The notes: generated from the letters alone by a model not told the origin. A DNA stretch of 64,000 bases from Muricomes sp049840515 (GCA_049840515.1 JASGKW010000013.1:79050-143049), one strand, 5' to 3'; shown: positions 35,542-48,249, counted from the stretch's first letter. Translations and numbers: made by a program.

Positions 35542-37125
35542 CTATTCTGTGCCTTTTGACGATTTCCTTTTAATTGTATCTTTACCCTGCATGTCAATCT
35601 GGGCTTCTATGGCCTGTACAACAGATTTCAGTACTTTAATCCGGGCGTAATATTTATCATTGCCCTCCACAACAATCCATGGAGCATATTCCGTTGAAGT
35701 CCGAATCAGCATCTCATCCACGGCTTCTTTGTATAAATCCCACTTTTCTCTGTTTCTCCAGTCTTCCTCCGTAATCTTCCACTGCTTCTCAGGATTTTCC
35801 TGGCGTGCCGTAAAGCGCCGCTCCTGCTCTTCTCTATCTATCTGCATCCAGAATTTGAGCACAACAGCACCTTCATCTGAAATATCCTTCTCCATATCAT
35901 TGATTTCCTTATATGCACGCTGCCATTCCTGCCTTGTACAGAATCCTTCAATGCGCTCCACCATAACCCGTCCATACCATGTCCGGTCAAATATCGCAAT
36001 GTGTCCGTTTTTGGGCATTGCTCTCCAAAATCTCCAGAGATAGTGGTGAGCCTTTTCAATATCATTGGGTGAGGCTGTAGGATTTACAACAAACCCTCTT
36101 GGGTCCATCTTTTCCGTGAGCCGTTTAATTGCGCCGCCTTTTCCTCCTGCATCCCAGCCTTCAAAGCAAAGTACCACAGGAATCCTCCGCCTGTAAATTT
36201 CACTGTGGAGCATTTCCATTTTCTTTTGCAGCTTTTTCAGCTGTTCCTCATACTCTTCCCTGCTCAGACTTAGAGTCAAGTCCGCTTTGGCAAGCACAGA
36301 TTCCTGTATTCCCTTTACCTCCATCTCCTCTTTATTCTGCTGGGAATCAGAAGAAACTTTGCCGGACATCTCCTCGATGACCTCTGCTGCCTTCTCTTTT
36401 ACTTTCTCCTTTTTCAGTTGTTCAAGCCGTTCCTCCAGCTTCTTAATTACAACCGTATAAATCTTTGCGGTAGCAAAACGTCGGTCCACCGCCTCAATAA
36501 TCGTCCATGGAGCATAATCTGTATCTGTTATCTGGAGCATTTCCTCCATCATCTGAACATACTCTCCGTACCTGGCATTGCGTTCCAAATCGCCCTTAGT
36601 TACACGCCATGCAGTTTCCTTTGAGTCCTTGAGTTTTTTAAACCTCTTTTTCTGCTCCTTCTGGTCGATATCAAGGAGGAGCTTTATTATAACGCAGCCG
36701 TCATCTGTCAGCTGTTTTTCAAAAGAGCAGATAGACTGATAGGCATCCGCCACCTCATTTTTTTTGGTCTTCTTATCAAAGCGCTCAATCAGCACGCGCC
36801 TGTACCAGCTCCCGTCAAAGATTGCAATTCTGCCCCTTGCAGGAGTTTTATTCCAAAAACGCCACAAAAAGGGATGCATATGTTCTTCCTCTGTTTCGCC
36901 TTTTATAGCATGTACCTCAAATCCTCTGGGGTCCAGACTCTGGATCATCTTTCCAATCTGCAGTCCCTTTCCGGATGCACCGAACCCTTCAAATACAATA
37001 ATCACCGGAATATTGTGTGTCCTGCACTGGCGCTGCAAATCACCGAGCCTTTCCTCCAGTCCCGGCATTTTTGCTTTGTACTCCGTCTTGTCCATAGATT
37101 TTGTAAGATCAACCTTCTCCAACAT
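35542..37125 (-). CDS. pap: Polyphosphate:AMP phosphotransferase (tandem PPK2 domains)
   Basis: Transfers phosphate from polyphosphate to a nucleotide. Two PPK2 domains lie in tandem. The first has FEGFGASGKGLQIGKMI and IAIFDGSWYRRVLIERF; the second has FEGWDAGGKGGAIKRL and IAIFDRTWYGRVMVERI. A charged linker (about 225-275) joins them. The first domain departs from the usual DRSWY motif, so the halves may differ in activity. The ATG at 37125 has AGGAGGG upstream; length 527 residues, close to known two-domain enzymes. Confidence 0.9.
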   Translation of the reverse strand: MLEKVDLTKSMDKTEYKAKMPGLEERLGDLQRQCRTHNIPVIIVFEGFGASGKGLQIGKMIQSLDPRGFEVHAIKGETEEEHMHPFLWRFWNKTPARGRIAIFDGSWYRRVLIERFDKKTKKNEVADAYQSICSFEKQLTDDGCVIIKLLLDIDQKEQKKRFKKLKDSKETAWRVTKGDLERNARYGEYVQMMEEMLQITDTDYAPWTIIEAVDRRFATAKIYTVVIKKLEERLEQLKKEKVKEKAAEVIEEMSGKVSSDSQQNKEEMEVKGIQESVLAKADLTLSLSREEYEEQLKKLQKKMEMLHSEIYRRRIPVVLCFEGWDAGGKGGAIKRLTEKMDPRGFVVNPTASPNDIEKAHHYLWRFWRAMPKNGHIAIFDRTWYGRVMVERIEGFCTRQEWQRAYKEINDMEKDISDEGAVVLKFWMQIDREEQERRFTARQENPEKQWKITEEDWRNREKWDLYKEAVDEMLIRTSTEYAPWIVVEGNDKYYARIKVLKSVVQAIEAQIDMQGKDTIKRKSSKGTE

Positions 37126-37210
37126 ATCATTTCCCTCCTGACCATGTACTATTACTATCTGCATCTTTCCATTTTCAATACACATCTCATATTATTCTTT
37201 CATTTGCCAC

Positions 37211-40019
37211 TTAATATGCTTTCATAAATCTTTGTATGATTATCGCTGTCACCGCCCGGGATGAGGCTCCCTGTGGATTCAGTTTTCCCTGATCACCACT
37301 AATCAGCCCAATTCCCACAGCCCAGCTCATTGTTTCTTTTGCAAATCCACTTACCCTTGCTTCGTCTGGGTACGCATATAAATCGCCCCGCTTGTTTACA
37401 TTATATCCTTTATATTCCGCATAGCGGTACATCATCGTTGCTAACTGCTCTCTCGTCATATTATCAACAGCACCAAAATTCCCATTATCATAGCCCTTTA
37501 TCACTTCGGCCTTTTTCGCCCACACTGCCGGAAGAGAATAGAAGCTTCCAGCCCCCACATCTTGAAATACCCTCTCAAAGGTGATTTCAGGTGACCGTTC
37601 CATCCTATAAAAGATTGTTGCAAACTGTCCTCTGCTCAGGTTGTCTGCCGGCCCGAAATTTCCATTTGAATAGCCAGACATGATTTTTTCTTGTCCCACA
37701 AACTGAATCGGTTCATAGTACCACATACCTGACGGCACATCAGGATAATAGACAGGCGTTTTCTCCGGTTTTGGATCCTTGGAGCCATTTGATGGCTGAT
37801 TCGGCTGATTCTGACCTTTTACATTCACCTGGCACAGTGCAGTATGATTTCCAACCTTTGCGGTAATGGTTGCTGTTCCGCCTGACTTCGCTGTCACGAT
37901 TCCATTGCCCGAGACAGTTGCAACTGCTTTATTACTGCTGCTCCATGCAACTGCTTTTGAATCTGTCGTATCCGCAGGAGTATAATTTACCTTTAAGTCA
38001 AAGCTCTTTCCTAAATCCATGTTTACAGCTTTCTGATTCAGCTGGATTCCTGTCAGGGGAATGACTACAGTCACTTTACAAGTTGATTTATAACTTCCCA
38101 CCTTTGCAGTAATTGTTGTCATGCCAGCAGATTTTGCCGTTATAACACCCTTATCAGAAATAGACGCCACATTAGAGTTTGAACTGCTCCACTGTACCGC
38201 TTTTGTGTCTGTTGTATCAATCGGATTATATGCCACCTTCAGGGTAAGGCTGTTTCCCTTTTCTACTGTCGCTTCGCCCTTATCCAGACTAATGCTTTGT
38301 AACGGTTTTAATGGAGCTGTCACTGTTACTTTACATATCGCAGTACAATTGCCAGATTTTACGGTAATATTCGCTGTGCCGGTGCCTACTGCTGTAATAG
38401 TACCCGACGCATCAACCTTTGCCACCTTTTCATTACTGCTGCCCCACAGAAGACCTTCCGTAGAATAATAAGGAGTTCTTGATACTTTTATAGCCCTTTT
38501 CTCCCCTGCTGCCAGAGACAATGTTGGCTTGTCCACTTGGATTGCAGTGGCAGGGATTGTTTTAATTTCCACAAATCCAGCGCCATTTTCACCATTGATA
38601 ACAACAGGATTAGACAACAGGCTATTCTTCACGCTCTGATTGGCCACATATACATGGCTGCCGGCTGGAAGAGAAAAGATTGTCACTGCATTATCAATAA
38701 AATTAACGGACTGTGTATCACGCAGGTAAATATCAATTGGAATAACAGGATCATTCACAACCACAGAAGAAAGACGGACACCAGGATTCAGGATAAGCTT
38801 TTTCAGATTCTGAGTGTGGTCAAATGCCATCCCAACTATATCCGTTACGTCATCAGGAACAATATAAGTATCGCCCGCTCTATTCGCTGGATAGCGTGAA
38901 AGACGATTACCATTAAATAATATTCCATCCCTGGCATTCCAAGCTAAACCACCTGTGTTGCGTACCTCATACTCTTCTAATGCTGGCAGTTCCGTAAACG
39001 CCCAAGGCATATATCCCTGTATTGTTCCATCAATCACAATCTTCTTTAATTTAGGACAAGAACTAATGCTTGCCTGCTCTATAATATATTGTCCTTTCAG
39101 CGTCAGAATTTCCAGATTCGTACAATCCACAAAATTTGACATACCAAATTTTCTAACTCCGGTTCCCACTGTAGCTTTCCCCAGGCCATCCGCTCCATTA
39201 ATTGCAGCATCGCCTAATGTTACTACTGTATCAGGAATATCCAGTGATGTCAGATTTTGTACACCTGAAAATGCAAATGTACCTATTGTAGTCACTGATC
39301 TTGGAATTATAAAGCTCTGCCCATCTCTCTTTGCTGGATATAATAGCAAAGTAGTCATATCTTTATTATACAAAACTCCATCAGATAAAGTGAAATATGG
39401 ATTCCCTACAGCCAGTGTTACAGTATTTAAATTTTTTAGCCATTTAAAACCATAAACTTCTCTTAACGTAGATGGTAAATTCAATGTTGTAAGATTAGCA
39501 TATCTGCTAATTGCGCCTTTCTCTATAACCTCAATTCCTTCTGATATGGTAAAAGATGTTACATTCCACCACCCCTCAAGCTCCTGGCCTATCGTTGTAA
39601 CCCGGTAGGTCACCCCTTTATATTCTACGGTTCCTGGCACTACTACATTCCCATCGGCGGCAAATGGATTATAGTCTATTAACTTAACTGTATCACTTCC
39701 TGTAATTTCATAAGTATAATCCCCGATTTCAAAAGTATTTTCATCCAGGGAGTTCAAAGACATTGCACCAAATTCAGATACACTCTCTTGCTGCTCTGCG
39801 TCCCTCTCCACCTCCACAATGTCTTCTTCCTCTTTTAGAAGAATCTTTCTCCTCCAGTATAGGAGGGTCTGTCTCCGATTTCTGTTCCTTACCTGTTACA
39901 AGTGTAAAGGCTTTCTGTTCAGTATTATCGTTTAAAGCATCCGATGCTAATGCTGGCATTACATTAGTTATTGACAATAACATTGCCATAATAATTGCGG
40001 TTATCTTTTTGTTTTTCAT
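37211..40019 (-). CDS. SLH-anchored surface protein with BspA-like leucine-rich and Ig-like repeats, one frameshift
   Basis: A signal peptide opens the protein (MKNKKITAIIMAMLLSITNV to about residue 26, cut after PALAS). After a short acidic stretch an extra A in an A-run (39833-39836) shifts the frame; without it the protein has about 935 residues. Next come BspA-type leucine-rich repeats (for example VTTIGTFAFSGVQNLTSLDI), then three Big_2 Ig-like domains (VAKVDASGTITAVGTGTANI; VASISDKGVITAKSAGMTTI; VATVSGNGIVTAKSGGTATI), a proline-rich linker and three SLH domains at the end (FGPADNLSRGQFATIFYRM; FGAVDNMTREQLATMMYRY). SLH domains bind cell-wall polymers. A role in adhesion is inferred. Confidence 0.9.
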
Positions 40020-40216
40020 CTCATTCCCTTTTTGTTCAATTTCTATATTATTCCCTATTTCAAAATAGATTTTCTATAATTCATCATATTATAGTCACAT
40101 GCACAATGCAATAATAATGCTATATATTTACAAATTTTATGGCATTATTTGTATTACTTTTATGTAATTACACGATTTATAACATTCATATACCAACAAA
40201 ACGTAATTCCTGTCTG

Positions 40217-40248
40217 AAAAAAACGGAAGACATTGCCTCCGCTTTTCT
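40217..40248 (-). terminator. Terminator after the large adhesin-like gene
   Basis: AAAAGCGGA and TCCGTTTT arms with a one-base bulge are followed by a run of seven T on the minus strand. The rest of 40020-40254 is AT-rich, with nothing else recognisable. Confidence 0.55.
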
Positions 40249-40254
40249 CCCGCT

Positions 40255-43200
40255 CTATTTCATTCTATAACATGAAAACTCATCTACAAACAAGGCAAGA
40301 GCATTATCCTCTTTAAAATTTCCAATGCCATGTTTCTCAACATATCTCTTCACTTCCCGCACATTGTCCGGCGCCAACTTCCATATCTGTTCAGGTTTTT
40401 GTCTGTCATCGCGGAATTTTGAGAGGACAGCAACATATTCTGTATTACGATACCATTTAGAATCTACATTCAATCCCCCATTGGAATTATACTCCTTTTC
40501 CTCCTTTTCAGTCAGTGTGTCCGGGTTCATGTCTTTATTCAAATCATAATACTTCTTTTCTATAAATCTGACATATTTTGTAACTGGGACATCAGGCACA
40601 ATTCCATCTTTCATCACATGGACTGTAAAATTGCAATAAGTCTCTTTTCCCATACTGTCTTTTATATGATATGTTACTGCCACATAACCAGATTGCTTGA
40701 ATGTTTTAAACTCCTCTGGATGAAAACTCACAATCTCCAGCTTATCAGAAAAAGTATCTGTATAGAGCCTATCGTCCTCCTCATCTGTTACAATCGTCCT
40801 TTTCTCTTCCACTGCCTGTTTCATCAGTAAATCCTTCGTGATAATTCCAGCCTGTGCCTCCTCCAGTGTAAAGTATCTGTCCTCTGCCTGAATAATAGGG
40901 AATTCATTGTATTTCACTCTCAGATTCACTGTTTTTTCAACCATATTTCCCGCAGAATCCGTTACTTCATATGTGATTTTATGGATAACCGGGCTATCAT
41001 CTTTATCCATCTGCAAGAACCATGTATCCAGCATTTCATCTTTTGGCATTCCGCCCTTCCACACCTTGGTTTCACCCTTTTGTTTTGGATTCCCTTTCCC
41101 CTCTGCATATTGGATTTTTGTAATCAAAACTTTCGCTGTCAATGTGCCATCCTCTTTATCAAGTGCTATCACACCTTGAAGTAAATCTTCTCTGGTTACT
41201 GTCTGACCTTCATAAAATTCTTTATCGGCAGCATTTATCTTGGGTATCTGATCCCACGCAGCCACAAAGGTTGCCGTTGGTATTTGGCTGAAATTATCCC
41301 CCGCCATTATTGTAATGTTATTGAAATTACTAAAACGTGCTACGCTTTCGGTCAGAGGTGAGTTTGCTATACTTTGACTCCTTGCTACATCTTTTATTGT
41401 TTCATATCCGACAATATTCGTCTCCCCTTCTTTATACTGCGCTTTGTTAGAAAATAACTCAATATAATTCCACCCCATAAATCCATAGTTACTCTTCCCA
41501 TAATTGGTAAATCCTTTGTTATTTTTTATCAAATACCCTCCCGTTTTCTCGCAAGTCTTCAGGAGTCACTCTTCTTCTTTCTGCACACCGCTGTCTGCCC
41601 CATTTCCAGCGTACACCACCCGGACGCGGTCATCCCATATGGCATACAATGTCATATCCTTATTGGTTCCTGCCGAGATAGTGTCTCCAGGTTGGTATTC
41701 CCTGTTGTTGCCTTTGAGTTTTCCGCCCACCCTTTGAAAGGATGACTACAAATATTGGGGCGCTGGGAGGTTATTGTAGTAGCCTCATACCAATATTTCA
41801 CTTCATTCCCCGGCATGTTTTGTACACTATCATTATAATTCTTTTCATAATGAATAGAATAACTCCGGCTAATGATTACGTCATTTGCCGCTGTATTCGC
41901 CCCGGCTGCTTCATAATCTCCGGGGCGGAATAAATAGGGCGCTTTAGACGTCAGGGTAAATTTTTGATAATTGCACTGCCTTTCGTGTTTCCATAACTGG
42001 CTTTTACACAGACTCGGCCCAGAGTATAACTGGCTGGGGTAAGTGAGGCCACCGCCTGACCAGAAGTGAGTGCTCCAGTAATGGAAATAATTTTATCATT
42101 TGCAAGGTCACACATCATTATTGGGATTTAGCACTGCTGCCCCGGCCATATTCATAGTTACATTCTGATATACAGCTTCCCAAAGGTAGCTGTTGCTATA
42201 AAGATTGCCTGCCGGTAATTGTCAATATTCCAGTATTCTGATTATATATGGCTCCCCCTGCCGAAGTTCCATTATTACTGTAAACAGCCTCCACTTATAT
42301 TTAACCGGGAATTTCCACTCTGATTAAACATCGCACCTCCATAAGTGGCGTTATTTTGAAAAATTGAACTCCCGAGATATTTGCTGTGGCCCCTGAATCA
42401 TTTCAATTGTCCCGCCATGGGTCCCCTTGTTTCCGGATATTACTCCACCTTTTATATTAGCAGCCCCTTGATTGAAAATTGCGCCTCCGTAAGTCACAGA
42501 ATTGGAATAAATCTTTCCATCCAGGACATTAAATGTACCTGCATTATAAACACCGCCCCCATAGACAGATGTATTGTTATATATCTCAGAACCACTCAGT
42601 GTTAACGTACATTTTGCGTTGACAAATGCTCCCCCGCCTTTTTGAGGAACACTTGCGGTATTCTTGTTATTGTTGTTATGAATGGCTATCCCAGAGGCTG
42701 TTACATTCCAATAATTCTGGTATTTATACGTAAGATACATTCCTATGCCGTTGCTATGTATATCTCCGCCAGTCAATGATGCATAATTGGTTATCCCACT
42801 AAATTCATCGTTAATACCACCGAATGCAATTCCTGCCCGGTTGTTATTGTCAAAACTGCCGCCGGTCACATTAAGTTTCGTGTTATTTGCTGCAAGCATG
42901 GTCACGCCATCCTGCCCGTTGCTGCTGAAATTCCCGCCATCTATATTCAGTGTGCCCGCACTGACAACACCAGTACTGCCATTGTCGTGCACATTTACTC
43001 CTGAGGCGATGCTTAAAGCATTACGGGTATTGCAAATCACACCGTTTCGGCTGAAATTGCAAATATTTACTCCCAAGCGCAAATGAACTGTGCTCTCCGT
43101 ACTTAAAATTGTTATACCGTCCCTGCTTCCATTTAAGGTTAATGTACAGCCATTATTTCCGCCCAATATGACATTGGATGATTCCACACATATACCTGTG

Positions 43201-44627
43201 GAAAGAGCGGCATTACCGGTTAGTGTTATGTCACCCGATTCAGGATAAATAGAAATATTCTTGTTTCTAATGGAGATGGTTATAGAATATGTGCAGTCCC
43301 TGAATACATAGATGCTGTCATAATCTCCGGCTGCATTTACAGCCTGCTGCAAATCCCAATAGTAGTTGTTCCCTATTCGCGCGTTCCCAAAAACAAACTG
43401 CTTTGCACCAATATAGGCTCCCTCTATAGATACATTATAGGTGTAATTTCCATAATTTCCTTCCAGCACCCTCATTGGATAAGCATAATTATAGGTCTTG
43501 CCATCTTGTATCCAGCGACCACTTTGCATGGCTGCAATTTTGGTATTGCCGGATCCTGTCACACGATATGCCAATGTCGGCGTTACAGTGGGTTTATCCA
43601 CCTGCACAAATATCCACCAGCACTGGTCTCCCGACTCATCTTTCTTTAAGATTGAATACCCATTTAATGCAAGCGGGCCGACAGACAATTGAGACTTGTC
43701 TGCGCCAACACCCATCAAGAGTGAATCATCAGATTTCTTCGTTTCTGTCTCAAGCTCATAAATATCGTACAAATACTTCTTAAAATTCTCGTTCGCCTGT
43801 GCCAGTTCTTCGCTTTTTGCCGCTTCCAGAGCATCGGCTAACCGCAGAAATTTTGCAGCATCAAAGGTTGCTTTACTTTGCAGGTATTCTGTATAAGTTG
43901 TGAAGTCCGTGATATGCTTTATATCTTGGTTCTGCTTGTAAGTAATCTCTTTAAGATTATGAACAACCAGTGAGAATGCATTTTTATCCCATGCCTCTCT
44001 CTTTTCTTTCGGCAGCATTTCATTCTCTTTTGGAATCCACGATACAAAGGTTTGCAGCCACCCCACTTCTTCCTCTAACTGTTCCCGGGTAAGCGACTCC
44101 TCTTTGTTTTCTTTTATTTTTATCATTTCAGATAACATGGCATATTTATATAGTACCGCAAATTTGTATTGTTCTTCCTGTGTAAACCGCTTATAAAATG
44201 CATCTCTCACTTTCTCATCCAACTGCCGCAGTTCCTGGACAGGATTTTCTTTTTGAAATAGTTTCCCCATGATTTCCTCAACAGTATATCTGGAATCTGT
44301 GAAATAGCTGAGGTAAATCCATTTCATCTATTTCTATTTTAGTTTTATCCGTATTCTTATCATCTGTTTCTTGATTTGGTTTCCTCTGGGTCAGCCTCCC
44401 GGTTCCTGCTCTTTTTCTCCTGGTTCTCCTGAACCCTCTGCATCACTTTTTGCTGTATCTATAAACTCTGCATTATCCTCAGACTGCTCAGAAACCTGTT
44501 CATCACTCCTCGATGAGTCCGTATTTACCGGGCTGCTTTCGCCCTCCGCTTTCACTCTCTCAGAAATATAAGCAGCAAAAAATAGGGATACAGCCAATAT
44601 TACAATGACTCTTTTCCACCTTTTCAT
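40255..44627 (-). pseudogene. Large secreted beta-helix adhesin-like protein, broken by many frameshifts
   Basis: One reading direction carries a single protein of about 1,450 residues in pieces. A signal peptide (MKRWKRVIVILAVSLFFAAY) and acidic stretch lie at 44391-44627. At 42351-44327 a helical region is followed by a right-handed beta-helix with repeats such as ISGGSIFQNNATYGGAMFN and YSNNGTSAGGAIYNQNTG. Between 41533 and 42350 the same repeats continue across at least five frame changes, then an InlB B-type repeat (HPFKGWAENSKATTGN, LYAIWDDRVRVVYAGNG). At 40255-41532 come Ig/cadherin-like domains (KEFYEGQTVTREDLLQGVI) ending without LPXTG or SLH. I cannot tell true decay from sequencing error, but conserved codon-level sense across the shifts favours error. 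Confidence 0.8.
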
Positions 44628-44856
44628 AAATCCTCCTATTTGTCATTACCATAATTCATGTTTGCAAGTCATCTACTTTATATTTTAATTAATCTGTTTT
44701 AAGCCTCGCCCCCATTTTCCTGTGTCCCATGCATAAATGCAAAGATTTTGCCTGCATGATATTTTTTGCTGTGTTCATAAAATAATAGTTGAATTTTTCG
44801 ACTGAATTGTCGATTAGAAATAGAAAATGAATATTTTCCAGATTCTTTATGAAGAG
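44628..44856 (-). promoter_or_regulatory. Long leader of the adhesin-like gene
   Basis: The transcript from the promoter at 44857-44885 would have a leader of about 225 bases before the ATG at 44627 (AGGAGG 6 bases upstream). It contains a small hairpin (TCGACAATTCAGTCGA) and a G-rich stretch near 44701-44725. I do not recognise a known riboswitch in it. This is the only non-coding stretch over 300 bases in the window (44628-44965). Confidence 0.4.
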
Positions 44857-44885
44857 ATTATAGCATGCCCTTAGAGAAAGCACAA
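44857..44885 (-). promoter_or_regulatory. Promoter of the adhesin-like gene
   Basis: TTGTGC (44880-44885) and TATAAT (44857-44862) on the minus strand have a 17-base spacer. Confidence 0.6.
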
Positions 44886-44920
44886 GACAAAACTATCTCT
44901 CGTGCCTCTGTACAGACAAA

Positions 44921-44947
44921 TAAAAAGACCGCAACCTGCAGTCTTTT
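44921..44947 (-). terminator. Terminator after the GGDEF/HD-GYP gene
   Basis: AAAGACTGC and GCGGTCTTT pair over 9 bp (one G-U), followed by TTTTTATTTG on the minus strand. Confidence 0.75.
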
Positions 44948-44965
44948 CCAGATTAACGGTCATCT

Positions 44966-46456
44966 TTATTTATTTTCTGAAAACATACCGGCAAATATTT
45001 CTGCCACATAGGGGTCAAATTGGGTGCCCGCACAGCGCTGTATTTCTTCCAATGCTTCTTCGTGGCTTTTTGCTCTTGAATTATCCAGTGTGTTCATCAT
45101 ACGGTCGTAAGCTTCCACAACAGTCATGATTCGGGCCTCCAAAGGAATGTCCTCCCTGCTGAGCCCTTTGGGATAACCTGAACCGTCCCACCGTTCATGA
45201 TGTGCCAGAACAATCCCCGCCAATTCCACGGTACTGTCAAAATAGCTTAATATCCTGTACCCCACAGCCGGATGCAGCTCCACATCACTGATTTCTACAG
45301 TATTGAAGGTACCGTCATTTTGCAGGACATCAGACCCCACTACCGCTTTTCCGATATCATGGAAATATGCCGCCTGTTTCAGCTTACTCACGTCAGATTT
45401 TGTCAGGTTCATAGCCTTTCCAAGACGCCCGCACATATCTCTCACTCTTGCGGCATGCCGTTTCTCCCAGTCACTTTTTGCAAACAAAGCGTCCATCATC
45501 ATTCTTAATTCAAGATTTTGCGTGTTATTGCGCTCTATAGATTTTATGTTGTACATTTTCACTTCTGCGTTGCGCAATATTTCAACACCATCTCCCCCGG
45601 CCTCTGCCTTTGTAGAATATCCTATGGAAATACTGCATCGCACAGAGTGGACTTTTTGTGTGGACAATTCACTTTTTATCTTTTCGGTCAGCACGTTCAG
45701 CCTCTTTTTCATCCGTTTTTGGCATTAATAGAACAAACTCATCTCCGCCCCATCTTGCAACAACATCATTCTCGCGGCTCACCTGCCGCATAGCGTCCGC
45801 CGCCTTTTTCAGCAGCATATCACCCGAAGCATGTCCAAAAATATCATTTGTCAGTTTCAGACTGTTCACATCCCCCATAAGAACAGAGATTGGAAGATTA
45901 TCCTCAATATTCATTGAGCGCATCTGTTCTTCAAAATATGCTCTGTTATAAAGGCCTGTGAGCGAATCATGGGAACTGATATACTCAATTTCTTTTTGCC
46001 GCTCATATTCTATCGTTATATCTGTAATGTAAGAACCCACACCATATCCTCCCTGCCGCATGCGGACAGGAAACTTTGTAGTTCTAAAATATCTGTCTTT
46101 CCACAAGATAACTTTTGTGATTAATTGATTTTGTTCCAATGTCTCATTGTCCCCCTGCCTGACCATTTCAGCAGCTCCGGCTCCAAAATCATAAAATCAT
46201 CATGACCAATAATTTTATCGTAAGGGAGATTATAAAAATCCCGCAGGGCCTGATTGACAAAGACATATTTCAAATTCTCATCTTTCAAATGTACAAAACT
46301 GGCATCCGAATCAGAAAAAAGTTTTCCAAAGTTCTTTATTTCCTCTAATTCTGTTATGGTGTTAGTAAGCGATTTTACCTTTTTCATTCTATCTGCCAAT
46401 AAAAACAGTAACGCAATCAAAATGCAGAGGATTGCAATAATTGTAAAAATAAGCAA
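44966..46456 (-). CDS. Membrane PAS-GGDEF-HD-GYP cyclic-di-GMP enzyme, frameshifted
   Basis: An N-terminal membrane segment (LLIFTIIAILCILIALLFLL) is followed by a PAS-like domain (DASFVHLKDENLKYVFVNQA). The GGDEF domain has an intact active site (VARWGGDEFVLLMPK), and the HD-GYP domain has YFHDIGKAVVGSD and HHERWDGSGYPKG. It therefore has both synthesis- and breakdown-type domains, about 497 residues in all. Two indels split it: one near 46150-46160 (a base lost in an A-run before MVRQGDNETLEQ) and one near 45695-45715. The frame given starts with TTG; a true ATG probably lies 20-50 bases upstream, just after the chemoreceptor stop. Confidence 0.82.
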
Positions 46457-46526
46457 AGCATGAAAGGTTTCATTTTCATTGCGACATGCTCTATAGCCAT
46501 TACCTCTCTCAGCCTTCCTTTTCTTT

Positions 46527-48249
46527 TTATTCTGAATTTTCAGGATACTCAGAATATAGTGTAAACTTACCCACCTCTGCTCTCAGCGTATCTGCGTGTG
46601 CGGACATTTCCTCACTCGAGCAGAATTTTCTTTTGCGGTAGCCCATTGGTCTGTACTACAGCAGATATCTTGGTATCAGTCGAATTGAACCTTTTTCAAT
46701 TGACGAGACTGGCTCCGTGGATGCTTTCTCAATACTTTCAAAGCTTTCGGAAATCTTCCGTATGCCTTACTGCCATTCTCAAGAAATCTGGGCTGTCTGT
46801 GCTGTAATGGCTGTTCCTTTGGATATATTTTCAAAGATATTCTGAATGAAATTCTCAAAGCTCTGCTTTGCCGCCTCTGTGATTTCCCTGCAAGAATCCT
46901 GCGGACTCATTCGCGGCGACAGCAAACCCTCTTCCTGCCTCCCCTGCGCGGGCAGCCTCTATGCTTGGATTTATTGAGAGAATATTTGTCTGGAATACAA
47001 TATCCTCAATAACTTTTGTAATATGAAGACAGTCTGATTGGAAGCTGTTCCATCTCCTCATAGCCCTGGGCCTGCAGACATTCCTTGCATATAGCCATTT
47101 CCAGTATCAAGATCTGTCTTGATCCTGCTCACATGCCCAGTTTGCGGTTGGACATTGGATGCATTCTCCTCCGCCTGCCCTGGAACTTTCTCTACGGAGA
47201 GATGACTTATCAAAGACGCAGCCTGCTCTGTCTGGACGCTGCGTAGCGCCTGGAGCCCCGCTGGGCATCCTTGTAGTGCCAGTGCTTACTGCTCAGCAAC
47301 ATTCCATCTTATCTAATGTGGTATTTAATGAAATGTAAACAAGTATCACTTCAAGAGCAGTCTGGATGGGCAAAAATTCTCCAATATATCTCTACGTTAT
47401 TTCTCAATATTCTTAGATTTCCATCTGCTATTTGTGTGAGCTTGTGTGAGATATCTCCAATATAGGTCTGAAGTGTACTTCGGGTATTCATGCTGGATAG
47501 AATGTACCAGCATACCAATTTCGGAAGTATCTGCCTCCATGTGGAAACCCAGAGACAGATTTCCTTGTGTAATTTTTTCCCATCTCCTGCTGAATCCTGT
47601 GCAATCGGACGGAGTACCTTTTTATTTGTAATCACTGCGGTAATAACCTGCATCACAGCAACGCCGAAAATTATAACAAATATAAGCACTTCCAGAAGAA
47701 AATTATTTCTGTTAAGTTTATCAATATTCTCCTGAGTTCGTACTTTTAGCATATCCAAAAATTCCGACTTCAGTTCACTGATTTTTGCCACAGAGGTATT
47801 ATATTCATTTCCATAGACATATCGCAGAGCCTCATCAGTATGGTTTTCTGCCGCATTTTTCATTGCCTCTTGTTCCAATGGCACAAGAGCATTAGAAATC
47901 TGAACCATCTCATCAATTTTCTGCTGCTCTGCTGTCGTGATACCAATTTTTTTCATATTTGCTATGCCAGTCTCGCGGTCTTTTATAACATTAACCTGAT
48001 TCATATATTTGTCATAATGCACTTGTTGTCCGGTCGCTGCATAGGCACGTACCTCCTCTGTTAATAGGAGGAAGCGTCCGTAAAAAGAATCGCATTCTCT
48101 GTCAGTCCATGCCGGGCAATATTAGCCTGGGCAATCTTCCCGCTCATAAGATATAAAAAGAAAAAACTAATTGCACCACATATTAGTAAGAACAGACAAG
48201 ATGCATTCAAAATAGAAATAAGGGTGGACTGCTTCATCACTTTTTTCAT
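46527..48249 (-). pseudogene. Methyl-accepting chemotaxis protein, heavily frameshifted
   Basis: The piece at 48061-48249 has the first membrane segment (ILNASCLFLLICGAISFFFL). After a lost T near 48060 the next frame gives an all-helical sensor domain and second membrane segment (FLLEVLIFVIIFGVAVMQVI), then HAMP (ITNKKVLRPIAQ). The signalling hairpin is plain at about 46900-47000 (FQTNILSINPSIEAARAGEA). The conserved end, EENSASSEEMSAHADTLRAE, is readable up to the TAA at 46527-46529. Between 46560 and 47400 the frame changes many times. The overall length (about 570 residues) is that of an ordinary receptor, so the damage is small indels, not deletion. Confidence 0.85.

Noticed and set aside
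44628..44856. c-di-GMP-I riboswitch before the adhesin-like gene
   Set aside because: Only a short G-rich part resembles the aptamer; the conserved second helix and the tetraloop-receptor pairing are not visible.
46527..48249. Phase-variable or deliberately inactivated chemoreceptor
   Set aside because: The many shifts are spread over the gene and not at a simple repeat; the total length equals that of an intact receptor, and nearby genes show the same error pattern.
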